64,000 nucleotides of DNA from Chloroflexota bacterium (GCA_016219545.1 JACRMH010000046.1:1-64000), one strand, 5' to 3'; shown: positions 8,338-17,294, counted from the stretch's first letter. Numbers and translations are program-made. Notes: generated by a model not told the origin, from the letters alone.

Positions 8338-9507
8338 ATGCCCCGCACCATTCTTCATTTAGACCTTGATGCCTTCTTTTGTTCAGTTGAAGAGATCCAA
8401 AATCCCGATCTGCGAGGCAAGCCTTTTGCTGTGGGCGGTAAACCGAACGAACGCGGCGTGGTGGCATCCTGTTCCTATGCCGCGCGCGCCCTCGGAGTGC
8501 GGAGCGCCATGCCCATGTCTCGCGCCCTTCAACTTTGCAGGAACCTCATCATCGTGCCGGGCAGGCACAAACTGTATGGAGAATATTCTGAAAAGGTAAT
8601 GAGCAAGCTACGGGATCTGACTCCTCTGGTCGAACAGATTTCCATAGACGAAGCATTCCTCGACATCACTGAAATAAGCAATCCCCCAACACGCATCGCA
8701 CTGGACCTGCAAACTGGCATCAAAAACGAGTTGCATTTACCCAGCTCTATCGGCATTGCATCCAATAAACTCGTGGCAAAAATTGCTACTGAGGTTGGCA
8801 AGAAATCGGGCAAGAAAAAGAATGAACCACCCTTTGCATTGACCATCGTGCCCAATGGCGAAGAATCCAAATTTCTCGCTCCCCTGCCCGCGGACATGCT
8901 CTGGGGTGTGGGACCAAAAACTTATGCACGCTTGATCGAACTCGGCATCCACACCATCGGCGACATCGCAAATTGGCCGGAAAAAGAAATCATCAATCTC
9001 TTCGGTGAAAATGGACGCGACTTGTGGCATCATGCCCAAGGTATGGATAACCGCCCCATCGTTACCGAATATGAGACCAAGTCTGTTAGTCAGGAAACAA
9101 CTTTCAACGTGGATGTGCACGATGAAAAGACTCTCGAAAAGACACTGCGCGAACAATCCAAGGAAGTGGGCAGGCAACTCCGCAAAAGTGACCTCGCCGG
9201 AAAAACCGTCAAGCTAAAAATACGCTGGAGCGATTTCACTACACTCACCAGACAAATCACATTGCCGACTTCCACAGACAGTGATGATGAAATCTTCCGC
9301 ACAGCAGTAAAATTATTAAAAACTGTCCGCAAGCAGAACCAGGCCGTTCGGTTGATCGGAGTCGGCATCAGCGGAATCGGCTTTCCGGTACGTCAACTCA
9401 GCCTGTGGGACGTGGGAAGCGAGAAGTCCCGTAAGCTGCAAGAAGTGGTTGACCAGTTACAGGAAAAATATGGAAGGGATGTCATCCACAAAGGTGACCT
9501 AAAATAA
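8338..9507 (+). CDS. dinB: DNA polymerase IV (Y family)
   Basis: Translesion polymerase of 389 aa. Catalytic motifs: LHLDLDAFFCSVEE at the N-terminus and ISIDEAFLDIT with the paired acidic residues near residue 100. Helix-hairpin-helix region around 185-215 and little-finger domain to the C-terminus (ending KYGRDVIHKGDLK). Length fits the family. It is the first gene of a plus-strand run; the next gene starts 10 bp later, so it is probably in the same transcript. Confidence 0.93.
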   Translation: MPRTILHLDLDAFFCSVEEIQNPDLRGKPFAVGGKPNERGVVASCSYAARALGVRSAMPMSRALQLCRNLIIVPGRHKLYGEYSEKVMSKLRDLTPLVEQISIDEAFLDITEISNPPTRIALDLQTGIKNELHLPSSIGIASNKLVAKIATEVGKKSGKKKNEPPFALTIVPNGEESKFLAPLPADMLWGVGPKTYARLIELGIHTIGDIANWPEKEIINLFGENGRDLWHHAQGMDNRPIVTEYETKSVSQETTFNVDVHDEKTLEKTLREQSKEVGRQLRKSDLAGKTVKLKIRWSDFTTLTRQITLPTSTDSDDEIFRTAVKLLKTVRKQNQAVRLIGVGISGIGFPVRQLSLWDVGSEKSRKLQEVVDQLQEKYGRDVIHKGDLK

Positions 9508-9517
9508 AAGGAACCTC

Positions 9518-10489
9518 ATGAACAACAAGACCATCGAATGGCTTCTACAAGGTGAACCCTGGATCGAATATCGAACCCGTGTGGATTTGCTCGGTCAAAC
9601 TGAAAAAGACCCGCATGTTGTCAGCGCGCGCAAAGCCATGTCAGCGGATGTAAAAATTCAAGCTCTGCTAGCCGAGTTGACAGATTGGCCCGGAACAGTT
9701 CTCAACAGTCACAGGTCTGCCAGTCAGTCATTTCATAAGTTATCCTTCATCGCCGACTTGGGATTCCATATAAGCGACCCTGCGATAAAGAAAATCACAA
9801 ACAAAGTAATGGAACATCAATCCGCACAGGGTCCCTTTCAACTCCCCATGAACATCCCAACTCATTTCGGGGGCAGTGGAAAAGATGAAGGGGCGTGGGC
9901 ATTATGCGATGCACCCATTCTGGTCTCTGCACTGGCTCAAATGGGATTGAGTAATGACAAGCGCGTACAAACTGCGGTCAAATATATGGATGGACTCATC
10001 CGCGATAACGGCTGGCCTTGTGCGGTCTCGCCAGAGTTGGGCAAATTCCGTGGACCAGGCCGCAAGGATGATCCCTGTCCGTATGCAACTCTGGTGATGT
10101 TAAAAATGCTGGCTCAATTCCCCGAATTACAGGAGGGCAAGTCCGCAAGAATTGGCGTGGAGACTTTGCTTTCGCTTTGGGATAAAAGCAAGGAACAACA
10201 TCCTTATATGTTCTTCATGGGCACAGATTTCCGCAAGTTGAAAGCTCCGCTATTCTGGTACGACATTCTGCATGCGCTTGATGTGTTGAGCCATTTCAAA
10301 TGGGCGAAGAAAGATGAACGCTTCAAGGAAATGTTGAAACTCGTTGAATCCAAAGCAGATAAGGACGGGCGATATATTCCCGAATCCATTTGGACAGCGT
10401 GGAAGGATTGGGATTTTAGCCAAAAGAAAATCCCTTCGAGAGGGCTGACACTATTTGTTCATCATATTCTGGAAAGAACCAAACAATAA
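9518..10489 (+). CDS. Uncharacterised protein, possible alpha/alpha-toroid fold
   Basis: Protein of 323 aa, cytoplasmic, no signal peptide. Repeated helical segments with motifs such as GAWALCDAPILVSAL, NGWPCAVSPELG and PCPYATLVMLKMLA are reminiscent of the alpha/alpha-barrel seen in prenyltransferase and squalene-cyclase-like proteins, though no catalytic signature is clear. It starts 10 bp after dinB with a GGAAC-like ribosome site and precedes a ClbS/DfsB gene by 11 bp. Function not assigned. Confidence 0.65.
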   Translation: MNNKTIEWLLQGEPWIEYRTRVDLLGQTEKDPHVVSARKAMSADVKIQALLAELTDWPGTVLNSHRSASQSFHKLSFIADLGFHISDPAIKKITNKVMEHQSAQGPFQLPMNIPTHFGGSGKDEGAWALCDAPILVSALAQMGLSNDKRVQTAVKYMDGLIRDNGWPCAVSPELGKFRGPGRKDDPCPYATLVMLKMLAQFPELQEGKSARIGVETLLSLWDKSKEQHPYMFFMGTDFRKLKAPLFWYDILHALDVLSHFKWAKKDERFKEMLKLVESKADKDGRYIPESIWTAWKDWDFSQKKIPSRGLTLFVHHILERTKQ

Positions 10490-10500
10490 GAGAGACCATC

Positions 10501-10995
10501 ATGCCAAAACCAACAACAAAAACTCAAATCATTGAAACTGCTCAAAAAGAACGCGCCGCTCTGGAAGAACTACTCGCCACACTAACACCTGAACAAATGA
10601 CCCAGCCCAACGTCATTGGCGAATGGGCGGTCAAGGATGTGTTGACACATCTCTTTGAATGGGAAGGGATGGTGATGAAATGGTATGCAGAGGGTCTGAA
10701 GGGAAAAATCCCAGCCGTGCCTTCGGAGGAATTCAACTGGGGGCAATTGCCGCAACTAAATCATGCCATCTTTCTCAAACATCGAGACAAGCCGCTTGCG
10801 GAAACTATGAAGATCTTCAAGGCTTCCTACAAAAAGATCATGAAGGTGGTTGAGGAAATCCCCGAAAAGGAATTATTCACGCGTAAGGTTTACAAATGGA
10901 CAAATAACAATCCGCTGGCGGCGTATTTTGTTTCCGCTACGAGCAGTCACTACCGCTGGGCACGGACGACAATTCGGAAGGCGGTCAAGAAGTGA
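10501..10995 (+). CDS. ClbS/DfsB family four-helix bundle protein
   Basis: Protein of 164 aa matching the ClbS/DfsB (DUF1706) pattern: an N-terminal helix with ERAALEELLATL, then the signature VIGEWAVKDVLTHLFEWEGM, and a C-terminal HYRWARTTIRK helix. The family belongs to the DinB/YfiT-like bundles; ClbS itself protects against colibactin, but most members have no known substrate and no colibactin locus is present. Lies 11 bp after the preceding gene in a likely operon. Confidence 0.8.
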   Translation: MPKPTTKTQIIETAQKERAALEELLATLTPEQMTQPNVIGEWAVKDVLTHLFEWEGMVMKWYAEGLKGKIPAVPSEEFNWGQLPQLNHAIFLKHRDKPLAETMKIFKASYKKIMKVVEEIPEKELFTRKVYKWTNNNPLAAYFVSATSSHYRWARTTIRKAVKK

Positions 10996-11035
10996 TGAGT
11001 AATAAGTGAAAAGCGAGACAGTAAAGGAGAGTGAA

Positions 11036-11680
11036 ATGAAAATTCTAGATCTCAAAAAACAATATAAGCATCTCTATCAGCCATCTGCAAAAAAGATCGA
11101 AGCCATACAAATTCCCAAACTTCAATTCGCCATGATAGACGGCGCAATCGAAAAGGGTTCAGAGCCGGGCAAATCACCGCAATTTGCGGAAGCGACCCAG
11201 GCTTTGTATGGAATTGCCTACACACTTAAGTTCACACTTAAGAAACGAAAAACGAATGCCATTGATTATCCCGTCATGGCGCTGGAGGGCTTATGGTGGG
11301 TGGAGGATGGTTTCTTTGACATCACCGTAAAAGACAATTGGTTCTACACCCTGATGATCATGCACCCGGAAGTCATCACTCAAGAATTGTTTGAAGAAGC
11401 GCGCGAACAAGTCCGCAAGAAAAAAGGGGACAGTGAAATGCTGTCCAAGGCAAGGCTCGCACACTTTGAAGAAGGTCTCTGCGTACAAGTGATGCATATC
11501 GGACCTTACGCCACAGAACCCGCGACTATCGAACGCATGAAAGACTTTATGAAGGAAAATGGATTACTGGACAATGTTGGTCCCGGCGGAAAACACCACG
11601 AAATCTATCTTGGTGACCCGCGCAAGTCCGCGCCTGACAAGATGAAAACCGTGTTGAGACATCCGGTCCTGAAAAAATGA
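11036..11680 (+). CDS. GyrI-like small-molecule-binding protein
   Basis: 214 aa when started at 11036, where GGAGAG precedes the ATG; an in-frame start 30 bp earlier lacks a site. The sequence has the GyrI-like (SOUL/BacR-type) duplicated alpha-beta layout, with LYGIAYTLKFT, MALEGLWWVEDG and a C-terminal KHHEIYLGDPRKSAPDKMKTVLRHPV, a pattern typical of the family. Members bind hydrophobic or cationic small molecules and some hydrolyse toxins. It has no DNA-binding domain. Neighbours suggest a general detoxification or adaptation group. Confidence 0.8.
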   Translation: MKILDLKKQYKHLYQPSAKKIEAIQIPKLQFAMIDGAIEKGSEPGKSPQFAEATQALYGIAYTLKFTLKKRKTNAIDYPVMALEGLWWVEDGFFDITVKDNWFYTLMIMHPEVITQELFEEAREQVRKKKGDSEMLSKARLAHFEEGLCVQVMHIGPYATEPATIERMKDFMKENGLLDNVGPGGKHHEIYLGDPRKSAPDKMKTVLRHPVLKK

Positions 11681-11693
11681 AAGAAGGAAGAAA

Positions 11694-12053
11694 ATGAATT
11701 GCTTCTACCATCCTGAAAAAACTGCGGTTGGGTTATGCAAATTCTGCCAGTGCGGACTTTGCTCTGAGTGCGCCGCCCTCGTTGATGATGTACTTGCCTG
11801 CAAACACCGCCATGAAGATGAAGTCCATCAACTGGAGCAGTTCACGGCTCGCAACTTTTTCCAATCTAAACGTGTTGCCTCTGCTTACTATCGCAACGCC
11901 ACATTTTACAGTCTCGTTGGTGTATTGTTTGCAGGCTTTGGAGCCATACAATATCGCTTTCTAGGGTTGCAGGCAGTCTTCTTCATTATGACCGGGCTAT
12001 TCCTGCTTTATGCAGCTATTGCAAATTATCTTGAAGGCAGGAAACAAAAATAA
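11694..12053 (+). CDS. B-box-type zinc finger membrane protein
   Basis: 119 aa. The N-terminus carries a B-box-like zinc site (MNCFYHPEKTAVGLC, then CxxC, C and a late CKHRH), followed by a short hydrophilic stretch and two membrane helices (about 70-88 and 92-110). Such proteins are common in bacteria but uncharacterised. It overlaps the next gene by one base (TAATG), indicating translational coupling. Confidence 0.75.
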   Translation: MNCFYHPEKTAVGLCKFCQCGLCSECAALVDDVLACKHRHEDEVHQLEQFTARNFFQSKRVASAYYRNATFYSLVGVLFAGFGAIQYRFLGLQAVFFIMTGLFLLYAAIANYLEGRKQK

Positions 12054-12799
12054 TGGGCACATGGATCTGTCATCTTCGCGTCACAGAAAAACTGCTACCC
12101 CACTTCCCCGAACTGGATAAAACCACATTCACATTCGGAAACCTCGCGCCAGATTCCGGCATCCCAAATGAAACGTGGACAGTGTTCGACCCACCCAAGG
12201 AAGTCACTCACTTTCTGCAAAAAGGCGAAGGCGAGGATATGATCCGCGACCTTGTGTATTACCGCGAATACTTATCAAACATTGATCCGCAGGAAGACAT
12301 CCAAAAATATAGTTTTCGATTCGGCTATTTCACTCATTTAGTCTGTGACATTTTATGGATGAAGTATCTTGGTTCCACAACAAAAACGGCATTTCACGAA
12401 CTGATCGAGAAAGATCCATTAAAAGCCTGGGATAAGATCAAAGATGATTGGTACGGACTCGACCAACTTTATAACCGCGCACATCCTGAAAGTCTTTTCT
12501 GGCAGGTTATTCACAAAACCCCAAGTCCGCCATCCTATCTGCCCTTTGTCAACGAAAATGCTTTACATCACCAGTACAACCACATCCGCAAGTTTTACGG
12601 TGAGCCAGACCCTGTATGGTTTATCGAGCGCCTATACCCTTACCTCAACGAAAGTACGATGTCTCGTATTGTGGAGGATACCGTTCGATCCACTCTTATT
12701 GTTTTAGAGAAAATCAAGTACACTGACTTTAGCAGGAAGCAAAGCTCTGCTGAAATACTTCCCCTGGAGTGCATGCTCCCATATCAAATGCCCCTTTAA
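12053..12799 (+). CDS. Zinc-dependent phospholipase C-like hydrolase
   Basis: 248 aa. Early WICHLRVTEKLL, FGNLAPDSG and the central FGYFTHLVCDILWMKY match the zinc-dependent phospholipase C/S1-P1 nuclease-like superfamily, where His and Asp residues bind metal; H5, D45 and the HxxxD in FTHLVCD are candidate ligands. No signal peptide, so it is probably cytoplasmic and may not be a phospholipase. Start overlaps the previous stop. A shorter protein with similar motifs is at 63322-63978. Confidence 0.6.
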   Translation: MGTWICHLRVTEKLLPHFPELDKTTFTFGNLAPDSGIPNETWTVFDPPKEVTHFLQKGEGEDMIRDLVYYREYLSNIDPQEDIQKYSFRFGYFTHLVCDILWMKYLGSTTKTAFHELIEKDPLKAWDKIKDDWYGLDQLYNRAHPESLFWQVIHKTPSPPSYLPFVNENALHHQYNHIRKFYGEPDPVWFIERLYPYLNESTMSRIVEDTVRSTLIVLEKIKYTDFSRKQSSAEILPLECMLPYQMPL

Positions 12800-12826
12800 T
12801 CTTTAGATGTTAAGCTCTGTTACTAC

Positions 12827-14083
12827 ATGAACGAATTTGAGAATTTTTTTAACTTATCCACGGACCCGATGACCATTGCAGACGCCAATGGAAGGATCAT
12901 TCATGTCAACATGGTTTACGCGGCAGTAACAGGCTGGGCCGTGGAGGAGTTAATAATCCAATCTTTTTGGGATCTGATTCATCCCGACGATCATGAAAAA
13001 GTCCGTGCGGCCCTAAAGACCCTCAAGATGGGACATCCTGTTTTTGCGCTGGAATACAGATTTCTCTGCAAAGATGGAACCCATAAAACCTTTTTATCAA
13101 ACATCAATCGGAATCAAACAAGCGGACATCTGTACACCTTAAGCAGGTTGAAGGATATCCAAATCCTTCCATACATCATGGTGGCCAATGCAGCTCCAGT
13201 GGCGATCATTATAGTCAACAAAAATGGCGAGATCGTTCACGCCAACCATCTGGCAGAATCCATGTTTGGATACAATGCGGGTGAGTTACAGAACAGATCC
13301 ATCGAGGATCTGATCCCAACCCGACTGCGGGATAAACATCAAATACATCGGATGGAATACCATAACAACTCTTACAATCGTCCAATGGGGACCAACTACA
13401 ATTTAAAAGGATTAAAGAAAAACGGACTGGAATTCAGAGTGGACATCTCGCTGAATCCCCTGTACGAGCAAAACGAATTGTATATTGCCTGTTCCCTGCT
13501 TGACATCACTGAAAAAATAAACACCGCCGAACTGACGCTCAACCTTGAAAGGGAAAACCTGCGTCTTTCAAACCTTGCACAGCGCGACCCGCTAACCCAA
13601 ACCTACAACCGTCGCTTCATGGACGAATTATTCCCAACGATGGCAAATGAGGCTTATCAATTAAAGAAGAACATATCCGCGATCATGCTGGACGTGGATC
13701 ACTTCAAAAAATTCAACGATACCTACGGTCATCAAGCAGGCGACCAGATCCTAAAGAAACTTGCATATATCGCCCAAAGCCACATTCGAGAAAACGATAT
13801 TCTTATCCGCTATGGCGGCGAGGAATTCTTTATCATCATGCCAAATTGCGGGCAGCTTCAAGCCAGCGAAGTCGCGGAACGCATTCGCTCCTCTCTGGAA
13901 AAAAACGTAATAGGACTGGGACATAGGATCACAGCCAGTTTTGGTATCAGCACCTCTTCCATTACAAGCATTAAACTCCCCGCCAACGAGATCCTGGCGA
14001 AGCTCATTGATGAATCAGACAAGGCGCTTTATCACGCCAAAAATAATGGCAGGAATCGCGTACAACATTATTCATCCATATAA
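12827..14083 (+). CDS. PAS-PAS-GGDEF diguanylate cyclase
   Basis: 418 aa, no membrane segments. Two PAS domains (about 5-110, and about 120-235 with GEIVHANHLAESMFGY), a coiled helix, then a GGDEF domain with active site GGEEF (about residue 330) in RYGGEEFFIIMP. The inhibitory I-site REND lies exactly five residues before GGEEF, so product inhibition by c-di-GMP is expected. It should convert two GTP to c-di-GMP in response to a cytosolic signal. No EAL domain in the window; a possible effector is the MshEN kinase at 47845. Confidence 0.92.
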   Translation: MNEFENFFNLSTDPMTIADANGRIIHVNMVYAAVTGWAVEELIIQSFWDLIHPDDHEKVRAALKTLKMGHPVFALEYRFLCKDGTHKTFLSNINRNQTSGHLYTLSRLKDIQILPYIMVANAAPVAIIIVNKNGEIVHANHLAESMFGYNAGELQNRSIEDLIPTRLRDKHQIHRMEYHNNSYNRPMGTNYNLKGLKKNGLEFRVDISLNPLYEQNELYIACSLLDITEKINTAELTLNLERENLRLSNLAQRDPLTQTYNRRFMDELFPTMANEAYQLKKNISAIMLDVDHFKKFNDTYGHQAGDQILKKLAYIAQSHIRENDILIRYGGEEFFIIMPNCGQLQASEVAERIRSSLEKNVIGLGHRITASFGISTSSITSIKLPANEILAKLIDESDKALYHAKNNGRNRVQHYSSI

Positions 14084-14142
14084 TGCGCAACTCTTTTCAT
14101 TTGACTGCGTAAAGTAAGCAGACAAAACGAAAGGAGAAAAAA

Positions 14143-14334
14143 ATGAGCGACTATAAAGCCCTTACCCGAAGCAAATCCAACCGCATGATCGCGGGCGTGT
14201 GCGCAGGTCTCGCAGATTATCTCAACATGGACCCCACCGTTGTGCGTCTGTTATTTGTGCTGAGTTTCTTTGCCCTGCATGGCGGACTTGTGATTGCCTA
14301 CATCATCATGGCAATTGTCACCCCCGAACAATAA
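14143..14334 (+). CDS. PspC-domain membrane protein
   Basis: 63 aa, single PspC domain: LTRSKSNRMIAGVCAGLADY, then a membrane helix (about 35-58) ending VTPEQ. Strong ribosome site AAAGGAG. The family takes part in envelope-stress signalling through PspA, but no pspA is present here, so the role is not established. Confidence 0.88.
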   Translation: MSDYKALTRSKSNRMIAGVCAGLADYLNMDPTVVRLLFVLSFFALHGGLVIAYIIMAIVTPEQ

Positions 14335-14339
14335 ACACC

Positions 14340-14431
14340 ATGTCGTTGCGAGGGCGTAAGCCTGAAGCAATCTCCTACTCAATTGGAGATTGCTTCGTCG
14401 CTAAAAACAGGAGCGCTCCTCGCAACGACAT
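14340..14431. repeat. Dispersed palindromic repeat, family C, copy 2
   Basis: Outer arms ATGTCGTTGCGAGG (14340-14353) and its perfect complement (14418-14431), inner arms GAAGCAATCTCC (14364-14375) and GGAGATTGCTTC (14385-14396). It fills the gap between convergent pspC and the ABC gene, so it may also act as a bidirectional terminator. Confidence 0.88.
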
Positions 14432-14438
14432 ATTTTTT

Positions 14439-15344
14439 TTATCGAGCCAGCGCGAGGAAGACATCCTCCAGAGTTGGCTCGCCTCTTTCAATTTTCGCTA
14501 CACTCAGGCCTTCACTACTTAATAATTTTTGCATCGCCGTCTTCCTGACCTTTGAGCTGATCACGCGTAAATGGTCACCAGCCAACCCGACGCGGTCCAC
14601 GCCCGCCATGGCGGAGAGAATCTCAACACCGCGTTCCAAAGGGTGTGCGTATACTTCCCAAACATCACCAGTAATAATTGATTTCTTCAAATTTGTTGGC
14701 GTATCCATGGCCAGCAATTTACCATCGCGCATCACACCGACTCTTTCGCAGTATTCGGCTTCATCCATGTAATGCGTTGTGACCAGGATCGTCACACCGC
14801 TTTCGGCCAATTCATAGATCAAGTCCCAGAAGGCACGGCGGGCAGTTGGGTCCACGCCCGAGGTGGGTTCATCGAGGAATAACAATTTCGGTTCATGGAC
14901 AAGCGCAATGCCCAGTGAGAGTCTCTGCCGCCAGCCTGTGGACATGTCCCTCGTCAGTGTGGATTCATGCCCTTTGAGACCGACCAATTCAAGGGTATGT
15001 CGGATGCGGGCTTTGTCTGTGATCCCATAGACTCCGCCATAGAATGTCAAATTTTCGAGAGTCGTCAGGTCATCATAGATGGCAAATTTTTGCGACATAT
15101 ATCCAACGCGGGCACGGACCTCTTCGCTTTGCCTGAACGCATCGAATCCCAACACGGTCGCCTCGCCTTCGCTTGGTTCGAGTAGACCGAGGAGCATTCT
15201 GATGGTGGTTGTTTTTCCAGAACCATTCGGTCCGAGGTAGCCGACCACCTCGCCCGCGTTCACTTCAAAGTTGATATGATCCACCGCAACAAAATCACCG
15301 AAGCGGCGTGTGAGATTTTCAACATAGATAACGGGTAATGACAT
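14439..15344 (-). CDS. ABC exporter ATPase (YbhF C-terminal-half type)
   Basis: 301 aa nucleotide-binding subunit: Walker A GPNGSGKTT, signature region in STGWRQRLSLG (a degenerate LSGGQ), Walker B LLFLDEPTSG and a canonical H-loop His in TTHYMDEAEYCERVG. It corresponds to the second half of the tandem ATPase YbhF; the first half is the separate gene at 15821-16795. It should power the permease at 18715-19842. Last gene of the minus-strand operon, 5 bp after the SRPBCC gene. Confidence 0.87.
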   Translation of the reverse strand: MSLPVIYVENLTRRFGDFVAVDHINFEVNAGEVVGYLGPNGSGKTTTIRMLLGLLEPSEGEATVLGFDAFRQSEEVRARVGYMSQKFAIYDDLTTLENLTFYGGVYGITDKARIRHTLELVGLKGHESTLTRDMSTGWRQRLSLGIALVHEPKLLFLDEPTSGVDPTARRAFWDLIYELAESGVTILVTTHYMDEAEYCERVGVMRDGKLLAMDTPTNLKKSIITGDVWEVYAHPLERGVEILSAMAGVDRVGLAGDHLRVISSKVRKTAMQKLLSSEGLSVAKIERGEPTLEDVFLALAR

Positions 15345-15349
15345 TTTGA

Positions 15350-15787
15350 TCAGGCTCCACTTTCCAACACAGATTTCAATTTGGCGAAGTTGCCATCCAT
15401 TAACGACTTGAGTTGACCTGTCATGACGCCTTCAGCCAATTTGAAAACACCAGCGGGGTTGCCCTGTACATTGAGGCTGATCTTCGTACCGGTGCCGACT
15501 GTTTTTAAAGAGAGGGTCAGGTTCATTTGCATCGGACCTGCTTTCAATTGAAAACCACACTTGCTTTGCGGCTCATAAGTTTGCACTTGTAATTCGCCTT
15601 CGAGTCGGCGTCCCAAGGCCTCGCCAACCGTTTTGAATTTAGTGCCCACACCGACTGCACCTGGCGTGATCTGTTGAATGCTGACAACCGCAGAATTCCA
15701 CTTTGACATATTGTTCGGGTCGGAAACAAATACAAAAACATCCTTCACGGGGCGGTCTATCAAAGTACTGAAATCGAGATTAATCAT
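15350..15787 (-). CDS. SRPBCC (polyketide-cyclase/START-like) protein
   Basis: 145 aa, one SRPBCC fold: opening strand NLDFSTLIDRPVKDVFVFVSD, then NMSKWNSAVV, a central sheet and a long C-terminal helix (LKSLMDGNFAKLKSVLE). These proteins bind hydrophobic ligands or lipids in a deep pocket. Its place between the two exporter ATPases suggests it handles the transported lipid or drug, which is inference. Confidence 0.82.
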   Translation of the reverse strand: MINLDFSTLIDRPVKDVFVFVSDPNNMSKWNSAVVSIQQITPGAVGVGTKFKTVGEALGRRLEGELQVQTYEPQSKCGFQLKAGPMQMNLTLSLKTVGTGTKISLNVQGNPAGVFKLAEGVMTGQLKSLMDGNFAKLKSVLESGA

Positions 15788-15820
15788 GGCAATACTCCTT
15801 TCAGATATCGAATGAAAATC

Positions 15821-16795
15821 CTAATCCTCAGATAAAGCAATGAAGACATCTTCCAACGTGGAGGGGATGACACGCAGCTCTGTCAGTTCACCGCCGGCAG
15901 ATTTGATCTCCTTGGGCAAACGTTTCATGATGATAGCTGATCTGCCTTCACGCACACGCACGTGCAATTTATCACCAAATGCCGCCACATCTTCCACATC
16001 TTCATCCTGATGGGCGACATGCCGAAGTATATTAATGGGATTTCCACGCAGCTCGAGCACACGCCCATTTAACCGCGCCCTCAAATTAGATGGGGTATCT
16101 TCAACGATGATCTTGCCTTTCTTCATAAACCCAACACGATGACAGCGTGATGCTTCATCCATGTAAGGTGTGCTGATAATTACACTCACTCCATTGGATT
16201 CATGATTTTGGATTTGCGATTTTGGATTTGCGATTGCGGGTTGCGAAACGAGTTTAATAACCAACTGCCAAAAATCCTGGCGGGTGACGGGGTCAACGCC
16301 TGTGGTGGGTTCATCGAGCAGCAATAAACGCGGACATGTTACAAGCGCAGAAGCCAGTCCAAGTTTTTGCTTCATGCCTCCTGAGAGTTGTCCTGCGCGG
16401 CGGTCTTTGAATTTATCGAGCCCTACGAATTCGAGAATTTCCATCGAGCGCGGAAGCCATTCCGTGGAAGAGAGTCCGCGTATTTCGGCGAAGAAGCGGA
16501 TGTTTTCCAGAACGGTTAGATCTTCGTACATGGAAAATCTCTGCGAAAGATAGCCGATGGTTGAGCGCGCCATTTCGACCTGCTTATGCAAGTCATAGCC
16601 GCAGATGGTAATCTCGCCTTGCGAAGGCTTTAACGCGCCGACCAGCAGCCGCATGGTGGTGGTCTTTCCCGCGCCGTCAGAGCCAACGAGTCCGTAGATC
16701 TCGCCGGATTTGATGTTTAAATCCACACCATCCACTGCATGTGTCTGACCGAAATATTTATGTAAATTGGTTGCTTGAACCAGAGTATTTGTCAT
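15821..16795 (-). CDS. ABC exporter ATPase (YbhF N-terminal-half type) with repeat insertion
   Basis: 324 aa: Walker A GSDGAGKTT, signature LSGGMKQKLG, Walker B LLLLDEPTTG. The H-loop His is replaced (IISTPYMDEASRC), as I recall for the first ATPase of YbhF-like tandem proteins, so this may be the degenerate site of an asymmetric pair with the 14439 gene. About 20 extra residues (about 181-200) between the D-loop and the final strand are encoded by a 14-bp tandem repeat and flanks. The reading frame is intact. Confidence 0.87.
   Translation of the reverse strand: MTNTLVQATNLHKYFGQTHAVDGVDLNIKSGEIYGLVGSDGAGKTTTMRLLVGALKPSQGEITICGYDLHKQVEMARSTIGYLSQRFSMYEDLTVLENIRFFAEIRGLSSTEWLPRSMEILEFVGLDKFKDRRAGQLSGGMKQKLGLASALVTCPRLLLLDEPTTGVDPVTRQDFWQLVIKLVSQPAIANPKSQIQNHESNGVSVIISTPYMDEASRCHRVGFMKKGKIIVEDTPSNLRARLNGRVLELRGNPINILRHVAHQDEDVEDVAAFGDKLHVRVREGRSAIIMKRLPKEIKSAGGELTELRVIPSTLEDVFIALSED
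16204..16231. repeat. Two tandem 14-bp units inside the ABC ATPase gene
   Basis: GATTTTGGATTTGC occurs twice head to tail (16204-16217, 16218-16231), followed by a partial third unit. It is unlike neighbouring coding sequence and encodes Pro/Asn/Gln/Ser-rich filler. It looks like an intergenic-type repeat that entered a permissive loop in frame. Confidence 0.85.
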
Positions 16796-16811
16796 AAAAA
16801 CCTTTTCGTTG

Positions 16812-16831
16812 AACGTTAAACGTTTAACGTT
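16812..16831. repeat. AACGTT palindrome, copy 1
   Basis: Perfect 20-bp palindrome AACGTTAAACGTTTAACGTT, in the short gap between the nitroreductase-like gene and the ABC ATPase gene. An identical copy, with the same CGTTG just upstream, is at 23515-23534. Confidence 0.8.
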
Positions 16832-17294
16832 TCGTTGGATGAACGATCACAAAGGCCTCGCCCTTTGCCAAACCTTCCAATTGCTCGCGGCTGGGGCGTT
16901 TGGGTAATCCATGTGCTTTCTGCAGGATCAAGCCGATCATGAGAGGATGTCTTTCAAGGCGCACTTCCATAAAATCCGCAAACTTTGAAGAGTCGGTGAT
17001 AACTTCGGCTGTGCCTTGAATACGTTTTGAGCCAACCCGCACTTCAACGTGCGGGTCAGTTTGAATGTTACGCACCCAATCTGCTTTGACTCCGCGTGCC
17101 GCACCGAGATAATAATCAGAGCCGATCATTTCATATTGAAGAGGAGTCACCCGCTTCATGCCTGACCTTCGGCCTGTCGTGGTCAAAAGGAGAATGACCC
17201 TGCCGATGAGTGGTCCAAAACCGATCGCGTACAGCACGCGATGGATCTTTTGAATATTCTTCATCTTCGACCAATCAAATATTACAGAGGTCAT
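16824..17294 (-). CDS. Deazaflavin-dependent nitroreductase family protein
   Basis: 156 aa matching the F420/deazaflavin-dependent nitroreductase (Ddn, DUF385) family: the motif LLLTTTGRRSGMKRVTPLQY, then YYLGAARG and WVRNIQTDPHVEVRVG. Members use F420 or FMN to reduce quinones and nitro compounds. Encoded within an exporter operon, which suggests a combined detoxify-and-export role. The AACGTT palindrome overlaps its 3' end. Cofactor cannot be told from sequence. Confidence 0.85.
   Translation of the reverse strand: MTSVIFDWSKMKNIQKIHRVLYAIGFGPLIGRVILLLTTTGRRSGMKRVTPLQYEMIGSDYYLGAARGVKADWVRNIQTDPHVEVRVGSKRIQGTAEVITDSSKFADFMEVRLERHPLMIGLILQKAHGLPKRPSREQLEGLAKGEAFVIVHPTKR

Noticed and set aside
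15350..15787. Reading the SRPBCC gene as a CoxG-type CO dehydrogenase accessory protein
   Set aside because: No CO dehydrogenase genes are nearby and the sequence gives only the general SRPBCC fold.
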